Below are positions 29,066 through 36,563 of a stretch of DNA of 38,967 nucleotides, piece after piece (positions within the stretch are counted from its first letter, which is position 1; each line of letters opens with the position of its first letter). Under the pieces are notes generated by a model. It worked only from the letters and a program-made list of their open reading frames with translations, did not search any database and was not told where the DNA came from. The DNA is taken from assembly GCA_910586875.1 (NCBI GenBank), contig CAJUJI010000008.1, positions 1 to 38,967 on the forward strand, written 5' to 3'. The position numbers and the translations under genes are program-made. Source of the stretch: an uncultured Anaerotruncus sp. (GTDB lineage Bacteria; Bacillota; Clostridia; Oscillospirales; Ruminococcaceae).

Positions 29066-29866
29066 TTACGGCTGCTTGCCGATATATGCCAGAATACCGC
29101 CATCAACATAGAGGATATGTCCATTGACGAAGTCGGATGCCTCGGAAGCAAGGAACACAGCCGGTCCCATCAGGTCCTCTGTGGTGCCCCAGCGCGCCGC
29201 AGGCGTTTTTGCAATGATAAACTGGTCAAACGGATGACGGCTGCCATCCGGCTGGCGCTCGCGCAGCGGTGCGGTCTGTGGCGTAGCGATATAGCCAGGT
29301 CCGATACCATTGCACTGGATGTTTGCCTCTCCATACTCCGAGCAGATGTTACGGGTCAGCATTTTAAGTCCGCCCTTTGCCGCAGCATACGCGGAGACCG
29401 TCTCGCGGCCCAGCTCGCTCATCATCGAGCAGATATTGATAATTTTGCCGCGTCCTTTTTTGAGCATCCCTGGAATCACCGCTTTGGAGACGATAAACGG
29501 CGCGTTTAGATCCACGTCGATTACCTTGCGAAACTCCTCAGCAGACATCTCCAGCATCGGAATACGGCGGATAATGCCCGCGTTGTTCACCAGAATATCA
29601 ACCGTACCAACCTCTTTTTCAATGGTGGCAATCAGCTGAGAAACCTGCTGTTCGTCGGTTACATCGCAGACATAGCCATGCGCAGGGATGTTGGCCTCCT
29701 GATAGGCAGCCATGCCCTTATCCACCAATTCCTGGTTGATGTCGTTAAATACGATGGTGGCGCCCATGCTCGCATAGGCGGACGCAATCGCAAAACCAAT
29801 TCCATAGGACGCGCCGGTAATCAGTGCTACCTTGCCGTCCAGACGGAAACTTTTCTCTGTAATCAT
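29066..29866 (-). CDS. SDR oxidoreductase, gluconate 5-dehydrogenase-like
   Basis: Short-chain dehydrogenase, 266 aa: TGASYGIG (17-24), NNAG (about 92-95), catalytic Ser/Tyr/Lys with YAAAK (about 163-167), and PGYIATP. It resembles the IdnO/gluconate 5-dehydrogenase group often found beside kduI in Firmicutes. It probably reduces a keto sugar acid such as 5-keto-gluconate or 2,5-diketo-3-deoxygluconate. A second SDR (31171), closer to KduD, lies in the same run, so the two may act on different epimers or substrates. The ATG follows GAGAGGAG. Confidence 0.85.
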   Translation of the reverse strand: MITEKSFRLDGKVALITGASYGIGFAIASAYASMGATIVFNDINQELVDKGMAAYQEANIPAHGYVCDVTDEQQVSQLIATIEKEVGTVDILVNNAGIIRRIPMLEMSAEEFRKVIDVDLNAPFIVSKAVIPGMLKKGRGKIINICSMMSELGRETVSAYAAAKGGLKMLTRNICSEYGEANIQCNGIGPGYIATPQTAPLRERQPDGSRHPFDQFIIAKTPAARWGTTEDLMGPAVFLASEASDFVNGHILYVDGGILAYIGKQP

Positions 29867-29881
29867 CGAGCTGCTCCTCTC

Positions 29882-30724
29882 TTACCGCATATCGGGTACG
29901 CTAATATTGTCCATATCATCAAACGCCTGATTTTCGCCGCCCATCGCCCAGATAAAGGTATAGTTGCTGGTGCCGCAGCCACAATGGATGCTCCAGGACG
30001 GGGAGATCACCGCGTCAAAGTTCTGCATCACCAGATGACGGGTTTGCGTCGGCTGGCCCATCATATGGAATACCACATTTCCCTCTGGAAGATTAAAGTA
30101 GGTGTAAATTTCCATCCGGCGTTCGTGGGTATGAGCGGGCATTGAGTTCCAAACGCTGCCTGGTGCCAATTGCGTAAGCCCCATTGAAAGCTGGCAGGTC
30201 TCCAACACATCCGGATGAATGAACTGGTTGATAACCCGCTTGTTGGAGGCCGCCTCGTCACCGCACGGACGCTTGTTGGCATCCTTAATGGAAATAAAGG
30301 TCGTCTTGCAGACCTTATGTGCGGGCGCGGAAACCAGATAGAAACGCGCCGGATTCTGCGGGTCCTTGCTGGAGAAGGTGACGCTTTTCGTCTCCTTGGT
30401 GATGTACAGGCAGTCCTGGAAATCCAGTTCATATTTTACGCCATCCGCCTCGATGACGCCGGGGCCGCCCAGATTAAAGGTTCCCGCCTCTCTGCGCTCC
30501 AGGAAATATTGGGTTCCGAAATTTTTCCAAACATCAATGCCCTGGTCAATCGGGAGCGTCTTGGTAACCGGCAGAATCCCCAGCACAACCATGCGATCTA
30601 CATGTGAGTAAACAGCATTTACCTGATCTGGCTGATAAAGCCGCTCAATTAAAAATTCCTTCCGAAGCTCCTCGGTGGTGTAGCGTTTGACATCCTCGGG
30701 GCCGGTGGAATAACGAATATCCAT
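29882..30724 (-). CDS. kduI: 5-dehydro-4-deoxy-D-glucuronate isomerase
   Basis: Cupin isomerase, 280 aa, converting 4-deoxy-5-keto-uronate (from unsaturated uronates released by polysaccharide lyases) to 2,5-diketo-3-deoxygluconate. The zinc ligands are visible as H198, H200 and E205 (AHTHERRMEIY) and H247 (SIHCGCG), two residues offset from those of E. coli KduI. AAAGGAG lies seven bases before the ATG. A small GCCGGA/TCCGGC hairpin (30740-30755) precedes it. Confidence 0.95.
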   Translation of the reverse strand: MDIRYSTGPEDVKRYTTEELRKEFLIERLYQPDQVNAVYSHVDRMVVLGILPVTKTLPIDQGIDVWKNFGTQYFLERREAGTFNLGGPGVIEADGVKYELDFQDCLYITKETKSVTFSSKDPQNPARFYLVSAPAHKVCKTTFISIKDANKRPCGDEAASNKRVINQFIHPDVLETCQLSMGLTQLAPGSVWNSMPAHTHERRMEIYTYFNLPEGNVVFHMMGQPTQTRHLVMQNFDAVISPSWSIHCGCGTSNYTFIWAMGGENQAFDDMDNISVPDMR

Positions 30725-30791
30725 AGCTTACTCCTTTCGGCCGGAATTTTCCGGCACTCTTTTATGACAATCGAAAGCGCATGACGGCGGA

Positions 30792-31157
30792 TTACCGCTG
30801 TTTGAGATGGAAGGCATAGCCAGCAATCTCATCCTTGAAATAAATAACCATCAGCCGCCCATTCGCATCATAGCCCGCAGTGGTTTCATCAAAGGCAACC
30901 CCCTTGCCTTCCAAATAAGCCTTTGCTTTCACTGCGTCATCGGTGTACAGCGCCACATGACCCAGACGGCCTAAAAACGGCATCTTCATGACCTCAAATT
31001 GGTCGTTGACAAAATAGGAGCCTTCTGTCTCGGTAGACTCAAAGCCGAACAGGTCCTTCATCAGCGCAACAGTGTGAGCTGCCTCCTCTTTTGTCTCCTG
31101 ATTAACCCCCAAATGTGCCAGGGAAAAGTTTAAGCTTTTTACATCAATCGAATCCAT
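30792..31157 (-). CDS. Small VOC (glyoxalase-fold) protein
   Basis: A single-domain vicinal-oxygen-chelate protein of 121 aa with LAHLGVN near the start, FEVMKMPFLGRLGHVALYT in the middle and GRLMVIYFKDEIAGYAFHL at the end. The function is unknown. From memory, proteins of this exact type occur as the C-terminal half of about 320-aa KDPG/KHG aldolases in Clostridia, so it may assist the aldolase or act on a keto-acid intermediate. It lies between kduI and kduD, with AGGAGG before the start. Confidence 0.8.
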   Translation of the reverse strand: MDSIDVKSLNFSLAHLGVNQETKEEAAHTVALMKDLFGFESTETEGSYFVNDQFEVMKMPFLGRLGHVALYTDDAVKAKAYLEGKGVAFDETTAGYDANGRLMVIYFKDEIAGYAFHLKQR

Positions 31158-31170
31158 TTTGCTCCTCCTC

Positions 31171-31929
31171 TTACTTGCTCAGATAGCCGCCATCCACAGG
31201 GATGACCGCACCGGTCACATAATTCGACGCATCGCTGGCCAAAAAGACTGCGATACCCGCCATATCCTGTGGCACACCCCAACGTCCAGCCGGAATGCGT
31301 CCCAAAATTTCCCGATTGCGTCCCTCGTCGTTCACCAGCGCCGTGTTCATTTCGGTCGCCATATAGCCTGGGGCAATCGCGTTGACCTGGATGTTTTTAG
31401 ACGCCCACTCGTTGGAAAGCGCCTTGGTCAGCTGGGCAACCGCGCCCTTGCTCGCTGCATAGGCCGGTACTGTAAACCCGCCAAAAAATGCGAGCATCGA
31501 GGACATATTGATAATTTTGCCGCCGCCCTGGGCCAACATCTTACGCCCAGCCAGCTGACAGAGCACAAATACTGCGTCCAGATTGACATTCAGCACCGCG
31601 TCCCAGTCCTCCAGCGTGAAATCCTCACAATGGTTGCGGCGCTGGATGCCTGCATTGTTCAACAGAATATCAATGCCGCCCAGCAGCTCCACCGCACGGT
31701 CGAACAGCGCCGGAAGTCCAGCACGGTCGGACAGGTCCCCTTGAAGTCCAACCACATCCAGACCTTTGGCGCGCAGCTGCTCTGCCGCTTTCAGCGCAGC
31801 TGCGCTCGAGCCCAGAATCGCAACCTTTGCACCAGCGCTGGCAAGCCCCTCAGCCATGCCAAAGCCCAGCCCACGGCCGCCACCTGTCACCAACGCCTTT
31901 TTACCGGTCAAATCAAACATCGGATTCAT
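31171..31929 (-). CDS. kduD: 2-dehydro-3-deoxy-D-gluconate 5-dehydrogenase (SDR)
   Basis: Short-chain dehydrogenase, 252 aa, starting MNPMFDLTGKKALVTGG, with TGGGRGLG (about 15-22), NNAGIQRR, SSMLAFFGGFTVPAYAASK (split by the catalytic spacing), NVNAIAPGYMATEMN-like and GGYLSK at the end. It closely follows the KduD pattern. It should reduce 2,5-diketo-3-deoxygluconate to 2-keto-3-deoxygluconate with NAD(P)H. The ATG at 31929 follows AGGAGGGG. Confidence 0.9.
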   Translation of the reverse strand: MNPMFDLTGKKALVTGGGRGLGFGMAEGLASAGAKVAILGSSAAALKAAEQLRAKGLDVVGLQGDLSDRAGLPALFDRAVELLGGIDILLNNAGIQRRNHCEDFTLEDWDAVLNVNLDAVFVLCQLAGRKMLAQGGGKIINMSSMLAFFGGFTVPAYAASKGAVAQLTKALSNEWASKNIQVNAIAPGYMATEMNTALVNDEGRNREILGRIPAGRWGVPQDMAGIAVFLASDASNYVTGAVIPVDGGYLSK

Positions 31930-31940
31930 TTTACCCCTCC

Positions 31941-32951
31941 TCAGTCAAAACAGAACATGACCTTGACAGCCCCTGTTCCCTTGGTCGTCAACAGATCAAA
32001 ACCCTTTTGCGCCTCGGTTGCAGGCAGTACATGGGTAATAACCCTTTCAAAGTTGGGATCCATCGCCACTACCTTTGCAGCAATCGCAAAGTCCTTGATG
32101 CGGTAGACGCGTACAAACTGGATGTCCGCCTCTTTCGCCATCCCCTTAAAGAACGGCATACTGGCGGGCTTTTTATAGGAGGCCACCACAATGATATGTC
32201 CACGCACCTTCACTGCATCAAGCAGCACGTCTGCAACCGGCTGCACGCCAGCGCAGTCGAACACCCAGTCAAAGCCGTCGCCACCGGTGCGGCTCTTACA
32301 GAAGGAATCTATTTCCAGCTGTGCAGGATTGAGCACCTCAAAGCCCATCTCTCGAGCGAGCGCTGCACGGGATTCATCGGTCTCCAGCATCAGAATCGAG
32401 GAGGCGCCAAACACCCGCAGGGTGAGCGCAACCACCATGCCAATAGTGCCACAGCCGAATACCAGCGCATTGTCACCCGGCTTAAAACCACGCTCGCGCA
32501 GGGTGTGAACGGCCACTGCAACCGGCTCTACAAAGGCGCCCAGCTTGTCAGAAACATGATCGGGCAGCGGAATAATGCTTTCTATGGGAACCTGCACATA
32601 CTGTGCAAAACCGCCATCACAGTCGATCCCCAAAAGTCCCAGCGTATTGCAAACATGCGCATTCCCCTCGCGGCAGGGGGTGCAGTGCCCGCAGGAAAGC
32701 AGCGGATAAACGGTTACCCGCGTTCCCTTTGGGATATTGGGAACATCATCGCTCTCCAAAAAGCCGGAAAATTCATGACCCATCACCAATGGCGCCTTTG
32801 CACGTGGATGGGTTCCCGCATAAATATTCAGATCGGTGCCGCAAATTCCCGCATGGGATACCCGCACCAGCGCCCAGCCTTCTTTGGGCTGCGGAATGGG
32901 CAGATCACGTACGGATAGTGTGTTCGCACCTTCATAGAGGATTGCCTGCAT
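31941..32951 (-). CDS. Zinc-dependent MDR dehydrogenase, probable sugar-acid or polyol dehydrogenase
   Basis: Medium-chain dehydrogenase, 336 aa. Catalytic zinc ligands C37 (GICGTD) and H59/E60 (GHE); structural zinc cysteines C87, C90, C93 and C101; NAD loop GCGTIG (about 166-171). It belongs to the sorbitol/threonine/L-idonate dehydrogenase group. In this setting oxidation or reduction at C5 of an aldonate or uronate is likely, for example an L-idonate or galactonate type reaction, but the substrate is unknown. GGGAGGA precedes the ATG. It is the first gene after the repeat block, at the head of the kdu group. Confidence 0.88.
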   Translation of the reverse strand: MQAILYEGANTLSVRDLPIPQPKEGWALVRVSHAGICGTDLNIYAGTHPRAKAPLVMGHEFSGFLESDDVPNIPKGTRVTVYPLLSCGHCTPCREGNAHVCNTLGLLGIDCDGGFAQYVQVPIESIIPLPDHVSDKLGAFVEPVAVAVHTLRERGFKPGDNALVFGCGTIGMVVALTLRVFGASSILMLETDESRAALAREMGFEVLNPAQLEIDSFCKSRTGGDGFDWVFDCAGVQPVADVLLDAVKVRGHIIVVASYKKPASMPFFKGMAKEADIQFVRVYRIKDFAIAAKVVAMDPNFERVITHVLPATEAQKGFDLLTTKGTGAVKVMFCFD

Positions 32952-33013
32952 AAAAATTCCTCCCTATTTTTATTGTAAAATTAAACCCCGCCGCCTTCAG
33001 CCGCGCAGCGCAC

Positions 33014-33130
33014 AAAAAAGTTCGCCAGCCTTTCAAGGCTGCAGGGGTCGAGGGGGCAGAGCCCCCCGTCGGTGACCACAAATCCGTTCGGATTTGTGGT
33101 CACCGAAACGCGTCTTTTTCGTGAAAGAGC
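33014..33130 (+). repeat. Modular palindromic repeat, copy R5 (5' half)
   Basis: Starts with the CGCCAGCCTTTCAAGGCTG module, then a GGGGGCAGAGCCCCC stem, then a perfect 15-bp hairpin GGTGACCACAAATCC/GGATTTGTGGTCACC (33071-33085, 33090-33104), then GAAACGCGTCTTT (33105-33117), the word also found in R1. The GGGTGAATTGC module is missing. Confidence 0.8.
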
Positions 33131-33293
33131 CGGCCGCAGCCGGCGATATCCCCCGCAAGCGCGGTGCCAAATCGTAGATTTGGCCGCCATGCGCTTGCGC
33201 GCGGCTGCCCGAGCGGCACGCGGGGCAGCCGCTCCTTTTTCCCGCCGCGCAAAGCGCGGCGGATACGCCGCAGGTAACATCAGGTATGTAATC

Positions 33294-33490
33294 TAGGGGT
33301 GCTTTTTCTCTTGCAAAAAGCACCCCTCTTGCGGCTCGTATTACGAGCCGCAATTCACCCTGCAAAAATCCGCTGCTCAGGAGCAGGTTACGTTTCGCTG
33401 CATCAAAGCCTGCGGCCTTGATGCAGCGACGCGGGGCGCTGCCCCGCGACCCCGCCGCCTTTTGAAAAAGGCGGGCGAAAACTTTCATGC
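33294..33490 (-). repeat. Modular palindromic repeat, copy R6
   Basis: A full minus-strand copy. It has TTCGCCCGCCTTTTTCAAAA, a GGGGCAGCGCCCC stem, GCTGCATCAAGG/CCTTGATGCAGC-type pairing, GGATTTTTGCAGGGTGAAT and a variable stem GCGGCTCGTA/TACGAGCCGC. The closing stem GGGGTGCTTTTT/AAAAAGCACCCC is identical to that of R3. It probably also acts as a barrier after the D-2-hydroxyacid dehydrogenase gene. Confidence 0.85.
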
Positions 33491-33565
33491 GCTACCGCGG
33501 CTATGATGCCTTTGGTTGCCGGAGGCAATCAAGAACGCTTTGCGCAATTTTGTAACAAAACAAGC

Positions 33566-34528
33566 TTACAGATGATTCACCGGATAGTGCACCGGCTCAC
33601 CACGCATAAACCGGACTGCTTCCTCCGCGCATTTGCGGTTGAGCTCCTCCGCTGATTCTTCCGAATACCATCCCATATGCGGTGTTACAATCACATTTGG
33701 ATGCCGGAACAGCGGACTCTCTTTAGAAAGCGGCTCCTGACGCACCACATCAATTCCCGCACCCATCAGCTTACCACTCGAAAGCGCTGCCTCCAGCGCA
33801 TCCTCATCTACAACACCGCCGCGCGCCACATTGATCAGCACCGAACCATCTTTCATTTTTGCAAACGCATCCGCGTTCATCAGCTTATCCGTCTCTGGCG
33901 TCAATGCACAGTGCAGCGACAACACATCCGCCTGTGCGAGCACCTCATCCATGCTGCTCTTAAACTCGATAAAGTCCGCAAAGCTGCGCCCAGGACGGCC
34001 ATAATCCGCATCATAGGCGATTACGCGACAGCCCAATGCCCGCGCCCGCTGCGCAAACGCTGTGCCAATCCGACCTGCACCAATGATGCCTACCGTGCGG
34101 GTAGACAAACGATGCACTGGCACCGCCTCAATATAGTTCCAGGTGCCCGAGCGGGTCAGATTTCCGCTGAAATAGGTCTTGCGCACCAGCGCCAGCATTA
34201 ACGACAGCGCCTGGTCTGCAACCTCATTGGTACCGTAATCCGGCACATTGCAAACCTGCACACCATATTCGGTGGCGTCCGCCAGATTGACATTATCCAC
34301 CCCTACCCCATAACGCACGATAAATTTCAGGGTTGGGATTGCCTCAAAAATTTTCCGATCCATGCGTGTATACTGATTCAAGAAGCAAACCGCCCCCTGA
34401 CACTGCTCAATGACCGCCTCTTGGGTTTGGCACTGGAGCCACGCAAAGTCATAGCCAGCGGCCTCAAAAACCGCTTTTTCGGTGTCCACATCCTTGTGGT
34501 CACAGTCACAGATTATGATTTCTGGCAT
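33566..34528 (-). CDS. D-isomer-specific 2-hydroxyacid dehydrogenase
   Basis: NAD-dependent dehydrogenase, 320 aa. The dinucleotide loop is GAGRIG (about 150-155). Catalytic Arg is in NVARGG (about 236), Glu in RQEP (about 264) and His in TPHMGW (about 284). It belongs to the glyoxylate/hydroxypyruvate/phosphoglycerate dehydrogenase and CtBP-like group. The place behind a TRAP transporter suggests reduction of a 2-keto acid or oxidation of an imported D-hydroxy acid. AAAGGA precedes the ATG with wide spacing. Confidence 0.9.
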   Translation of the reverse strand: MPEIIICDCDHKDVDTEKAVFEAAGYDFAWLQCQTQEAVIEQCQGAVCFLNQYTRMDRKIFEAIPTLKFIVRYGVGVDNVNLADATEYGVQVCNVPDYGTNEVADQALSLMLALVRKTYFSGNLTRSGTWNYIEAVPVHRLSTRTVGIIGAGRIGTAFAQRARALGCRVIAYDADYGRPGRSFADFIEFKSSMDEVLAQADVLSLHCALTPETDKLMNADAFAKMKDGSVLINVARGGVVDEDALEAALSSGKLMGAGIDVVRQEPLSKESPLFRHPNVIVTPHMGWYSEESAEELNRKCAEEAVRFMRGEPVHYPVNHL

Positions 34529-34546
34529 TTACATGCACATCCTTTC

Positions 34547-35884
34547 TCACATGCCCACAAAGAACATACTGCCGGTATAGGTGGTCAGGCCCAGCAGATT
34601 CGGGATAATCATCGATAGCAACGGCACAAAGGTGACCACCAACAGCGCTACGATTACAACACCAAAGAATGGCAACAACGTTTTAATAACCTGTTCAATT
34701 TTAACCTGTCCAATCCGGCAGCCCGCGAACAGAATTGCACCAACCGGCGGAGTCAAGGTACCAACGCAAAGGTTCATAACCATCATCAGGCCAAAGTGTA
34801 CCGCGTGCATTCCAAACGCCTGAACAATTGGCAGGAAAATTGGGGTAAAGATCAGCACCGCAGGGGTTGGGTCCATGAAGGTACCGACCAGCAGCAAAAT
34901 CACATTCATAATCAGCAAAATGACGATCGGGCTATTGCTGATCCCCAGCATTCCATCAGAAATCATCTGCGGAATTTTTGCAAACGACATTACCCAGCTC
35001 ATAATCGCAGATACGCAAACCAAAAACTCTACAACCGCGGTGGTTTTAACGCTATCCAGCAGAATTTTCGGAAGATCCTTCCATTTCAGGCTGCGATAAA
35101 CCGCGCTAAGCACCAAAGAATATACAACTGCGATTGCAGAACCCTCGGTTGCGGTAAATACGCCGCCCAAAATACCTCCGATTACAATGACAATCAGCAG
35201 CAAGCTCGGAATACCCTGCCACAGCGTTTTCATAATCGAGGCAAATGTATATTTCTCATGGCTGACATAGCCGCGTTTCTTCGCCATAATCCCTGCTACG
35301 ATCATACAGCCTACGCCCCAAAGAATCCCAGGAACATAACCGGCCATAAACAGCGCAGCGATGGAAACCGAGCCTGCCACAGTGGAATAAACGATCATAA
35401 TATTACTTGGAGGAATCATCATACCGGTCGGACCGGATGCGATATTAACCGCAGCAGAAAACTCACGGGAATAGCCTTCTTCCTCCTCCATTGGGCCGAG
35501 GATGCCGCCCATTGCGGAAGCAGCAGCAACACCAGAACCGGAGACAGCGCCAAACAACATATTCGCAACGATGTTGGTCTGTGCCAGCGAACCAGGCAGC
35601 TTGCTACCTAAAATATTCGCACAACCAATCAATCGTTTTGCGATGCCGCCGTTATTCATTATGTTTCCCGCTAGCACAAAGAATGGTATCGCTAGCAAAG
35701 AAAACGAGTTTGCACCTGTAAAAGCGCGTTTTGCGGCGGTGAGCATTGCCTGCTCAAACGGAAGGATTACCATAATGCCGGCGGATGCGCCAGCACCAAT
35801 TGCAAGGCCGATTGGAAAGCCCAAAATCAACATAACCACAATGGTTATGACCATGACGAGGGCGGCGAGAACTGCTTGTTCCAT
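34547..35884 (-). CDS. dctM: TRAP transporter large permease
   Basis: Membrane subunit (445 aa, about 12 hydrophobic segments) that carries out sodium-coupled uptake with DctQ and DctP. Family segments visible are FAGANSFSLLAIPFFVLAGN-type near 55-75, SGSGVAAASAMGGI and PPSNIMIVYS. It starts 17 bp after dctQ, with AGAGGAG as the ribosome site. The three TRAP parts are adjacent and in the common P-Q-M order. Confidence 0.93.
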   Translation of the reverse strand: MEQAVLAALVMVITIVVMLILGFPIGLAIGAGASAGIMVILPFEQAMLTAAKRAFTGANSFSLLAIPFFVLAGNIMNNGGIAKRLIGCANILGSKLPGSLAQTNIVANMLFGAVSGSGVAAASAMGGILGPMEEEEGYSREFSAAVNIASGPTGMMIPPSNIMIVYSTVAGSVSIAALFMAGYVPGILWGVGCMIVAGIMAKKRGYVSHEKYTFASIMKTLWQGIPSLLLIVIVIGGILGGVFTATEGSAIAVVYSLVLSAVYRSLKWKDLPKILLDSVKTTAVVEFLVCVSAIMSWVMSFAKIPQMISDGMLGISNSPIVILLIMNVILLLVGTFMDPTPAVLIFTPIFLPIVQAFGMHAVHFGLMMVMNLCVGTLTPPVGAILFAGCRIGQVKIEQVIKTLLPFFGVVIVALLVVTFVPLLSMIIPNLLGLTTYTGSMFFVGM

Positions 35885-35901
35885 TTATCATGTCTCCTCT
35901 C

Positions 35902-36423
35902 TTACATGGTGCTGCCCGCAGCGCCGGAATCTTCGGTTTTGCCATTCCGGTAATTTTGGAAAGCCAGGGCCAGATTATAGATGGCATAGAACAGTGAAAA
36001 TGCACCGCAAATGGGGATTGCGCTGTAAATAACACCCATTGGAATTTGTAAAGCTGCATCCATGGTGCCCATCTGTTGTTTGGTTACCAGAATTCCGCCA
36101 TACAGCAGAACAACAGCAGCGAACAAAATCAGCGTAATATTGATCAAAATTTCCACAACCAACGTTCCCCATGGGGCAAACTTATCCTTGAGAACGGTAA
36201 TATCCAAATGCTCTTTCAGTCCAAAAACATAAGCGGAACCACACATTACCATCCAAACGAACAAATACTGGGCGATGGCCTCAGAAATTGCGCTGGGTTT
36301 CGAGAATATGTAACGGGTTGCTACCTGATAGGTTACTAGCACGGTCATAATCGCCAGGATAATAATACAAAACCATGCCATAATCTTATCGAGCGCCCGT
36401 TTGATGGTGGTAAGAATTTGCAT
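35902..36423 (-). CDS. dctQ: TRAP transporter small permease
   Basis: Four-helix membrane subunit, 173 aa, with YQVATRYIFSKPSAISEAIAQ split near 30-50 and the WMVMCGSAYVFGLKEHLDI region near 52-70 typical of DctQ. The ribosome site AAAGGAGG is followed by CCTCC, so GGAGGCCTCC can fold on itself and may reduce initiation. A hairpin separates it from dctP. Confidence 0.92.
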   Translation of the reverse strand: MQILTTIKRALDKIMAWFCIIILAIMTVLVTYQVATRYIFSKPSAISEAIAQYLFVWMVMCGSAYVFGLKEHLDITVLKDKFAPWGTLVVEILINITLILFAAVVLLYGGILVTKQQMGTMDAALQIPMGVIYSAIPICGAFSLFYAIYNLALAFQNYRNGKTEDSGAAGSTM

Positions 36424-36506
36424 AGGGAGGCCTCCTTTACGATATGGTCAAACGCGCAGATGCGGCAGGCAGGCCGTTGCGCAAGGATCGCCGATAGATT
36501 TAGAAA

Positions 36507-36535
36507 GGAGGCCGGCAGACAAACTGCCGGCCTCC
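36507..36535 (-). terminator. Partial terminator or mRNA-stabilising hairpin after dctP
   Basis: GGAGGCCGGCAG and CTGCCGGCCTCC form a 12-bp perfect stem with a five-base loop, followed on the minus strand by TTTCTAAAT. It lies between dctP and dctQ and would let the binding protein be made in excess of the permeases. Confidence 0.7.
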
Positions 36536-36563
36536 CCAGCTTGTGTTTAGAAATCAAGCTAGC

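Larger units (their letters stand above)
32952..33565. other. 614-bp repeat-filled gap inside the uronate locus
   Basis: No gene. It holds two convergent copies of the palindromic repeat family (R5 plus strand, R6 minus strand) with extra GC stems between: GCCGGC/GCCGGC (33129-33144) and CCGCCGCGC/GCGCGGCGG (33242-33262). It separates the TRAP/D-2-hydroxyacid dehydrogenase genes from the kdu-kdg genes. Confidence 0.85.

Noticed and set aside
31159-32918. Long plus-strand open frames (315 and 363 aa) opposite kduD and the MDR gene
   Set aside because: Both minus-strand genes have complete family motifs, and the plus-strand products have none.
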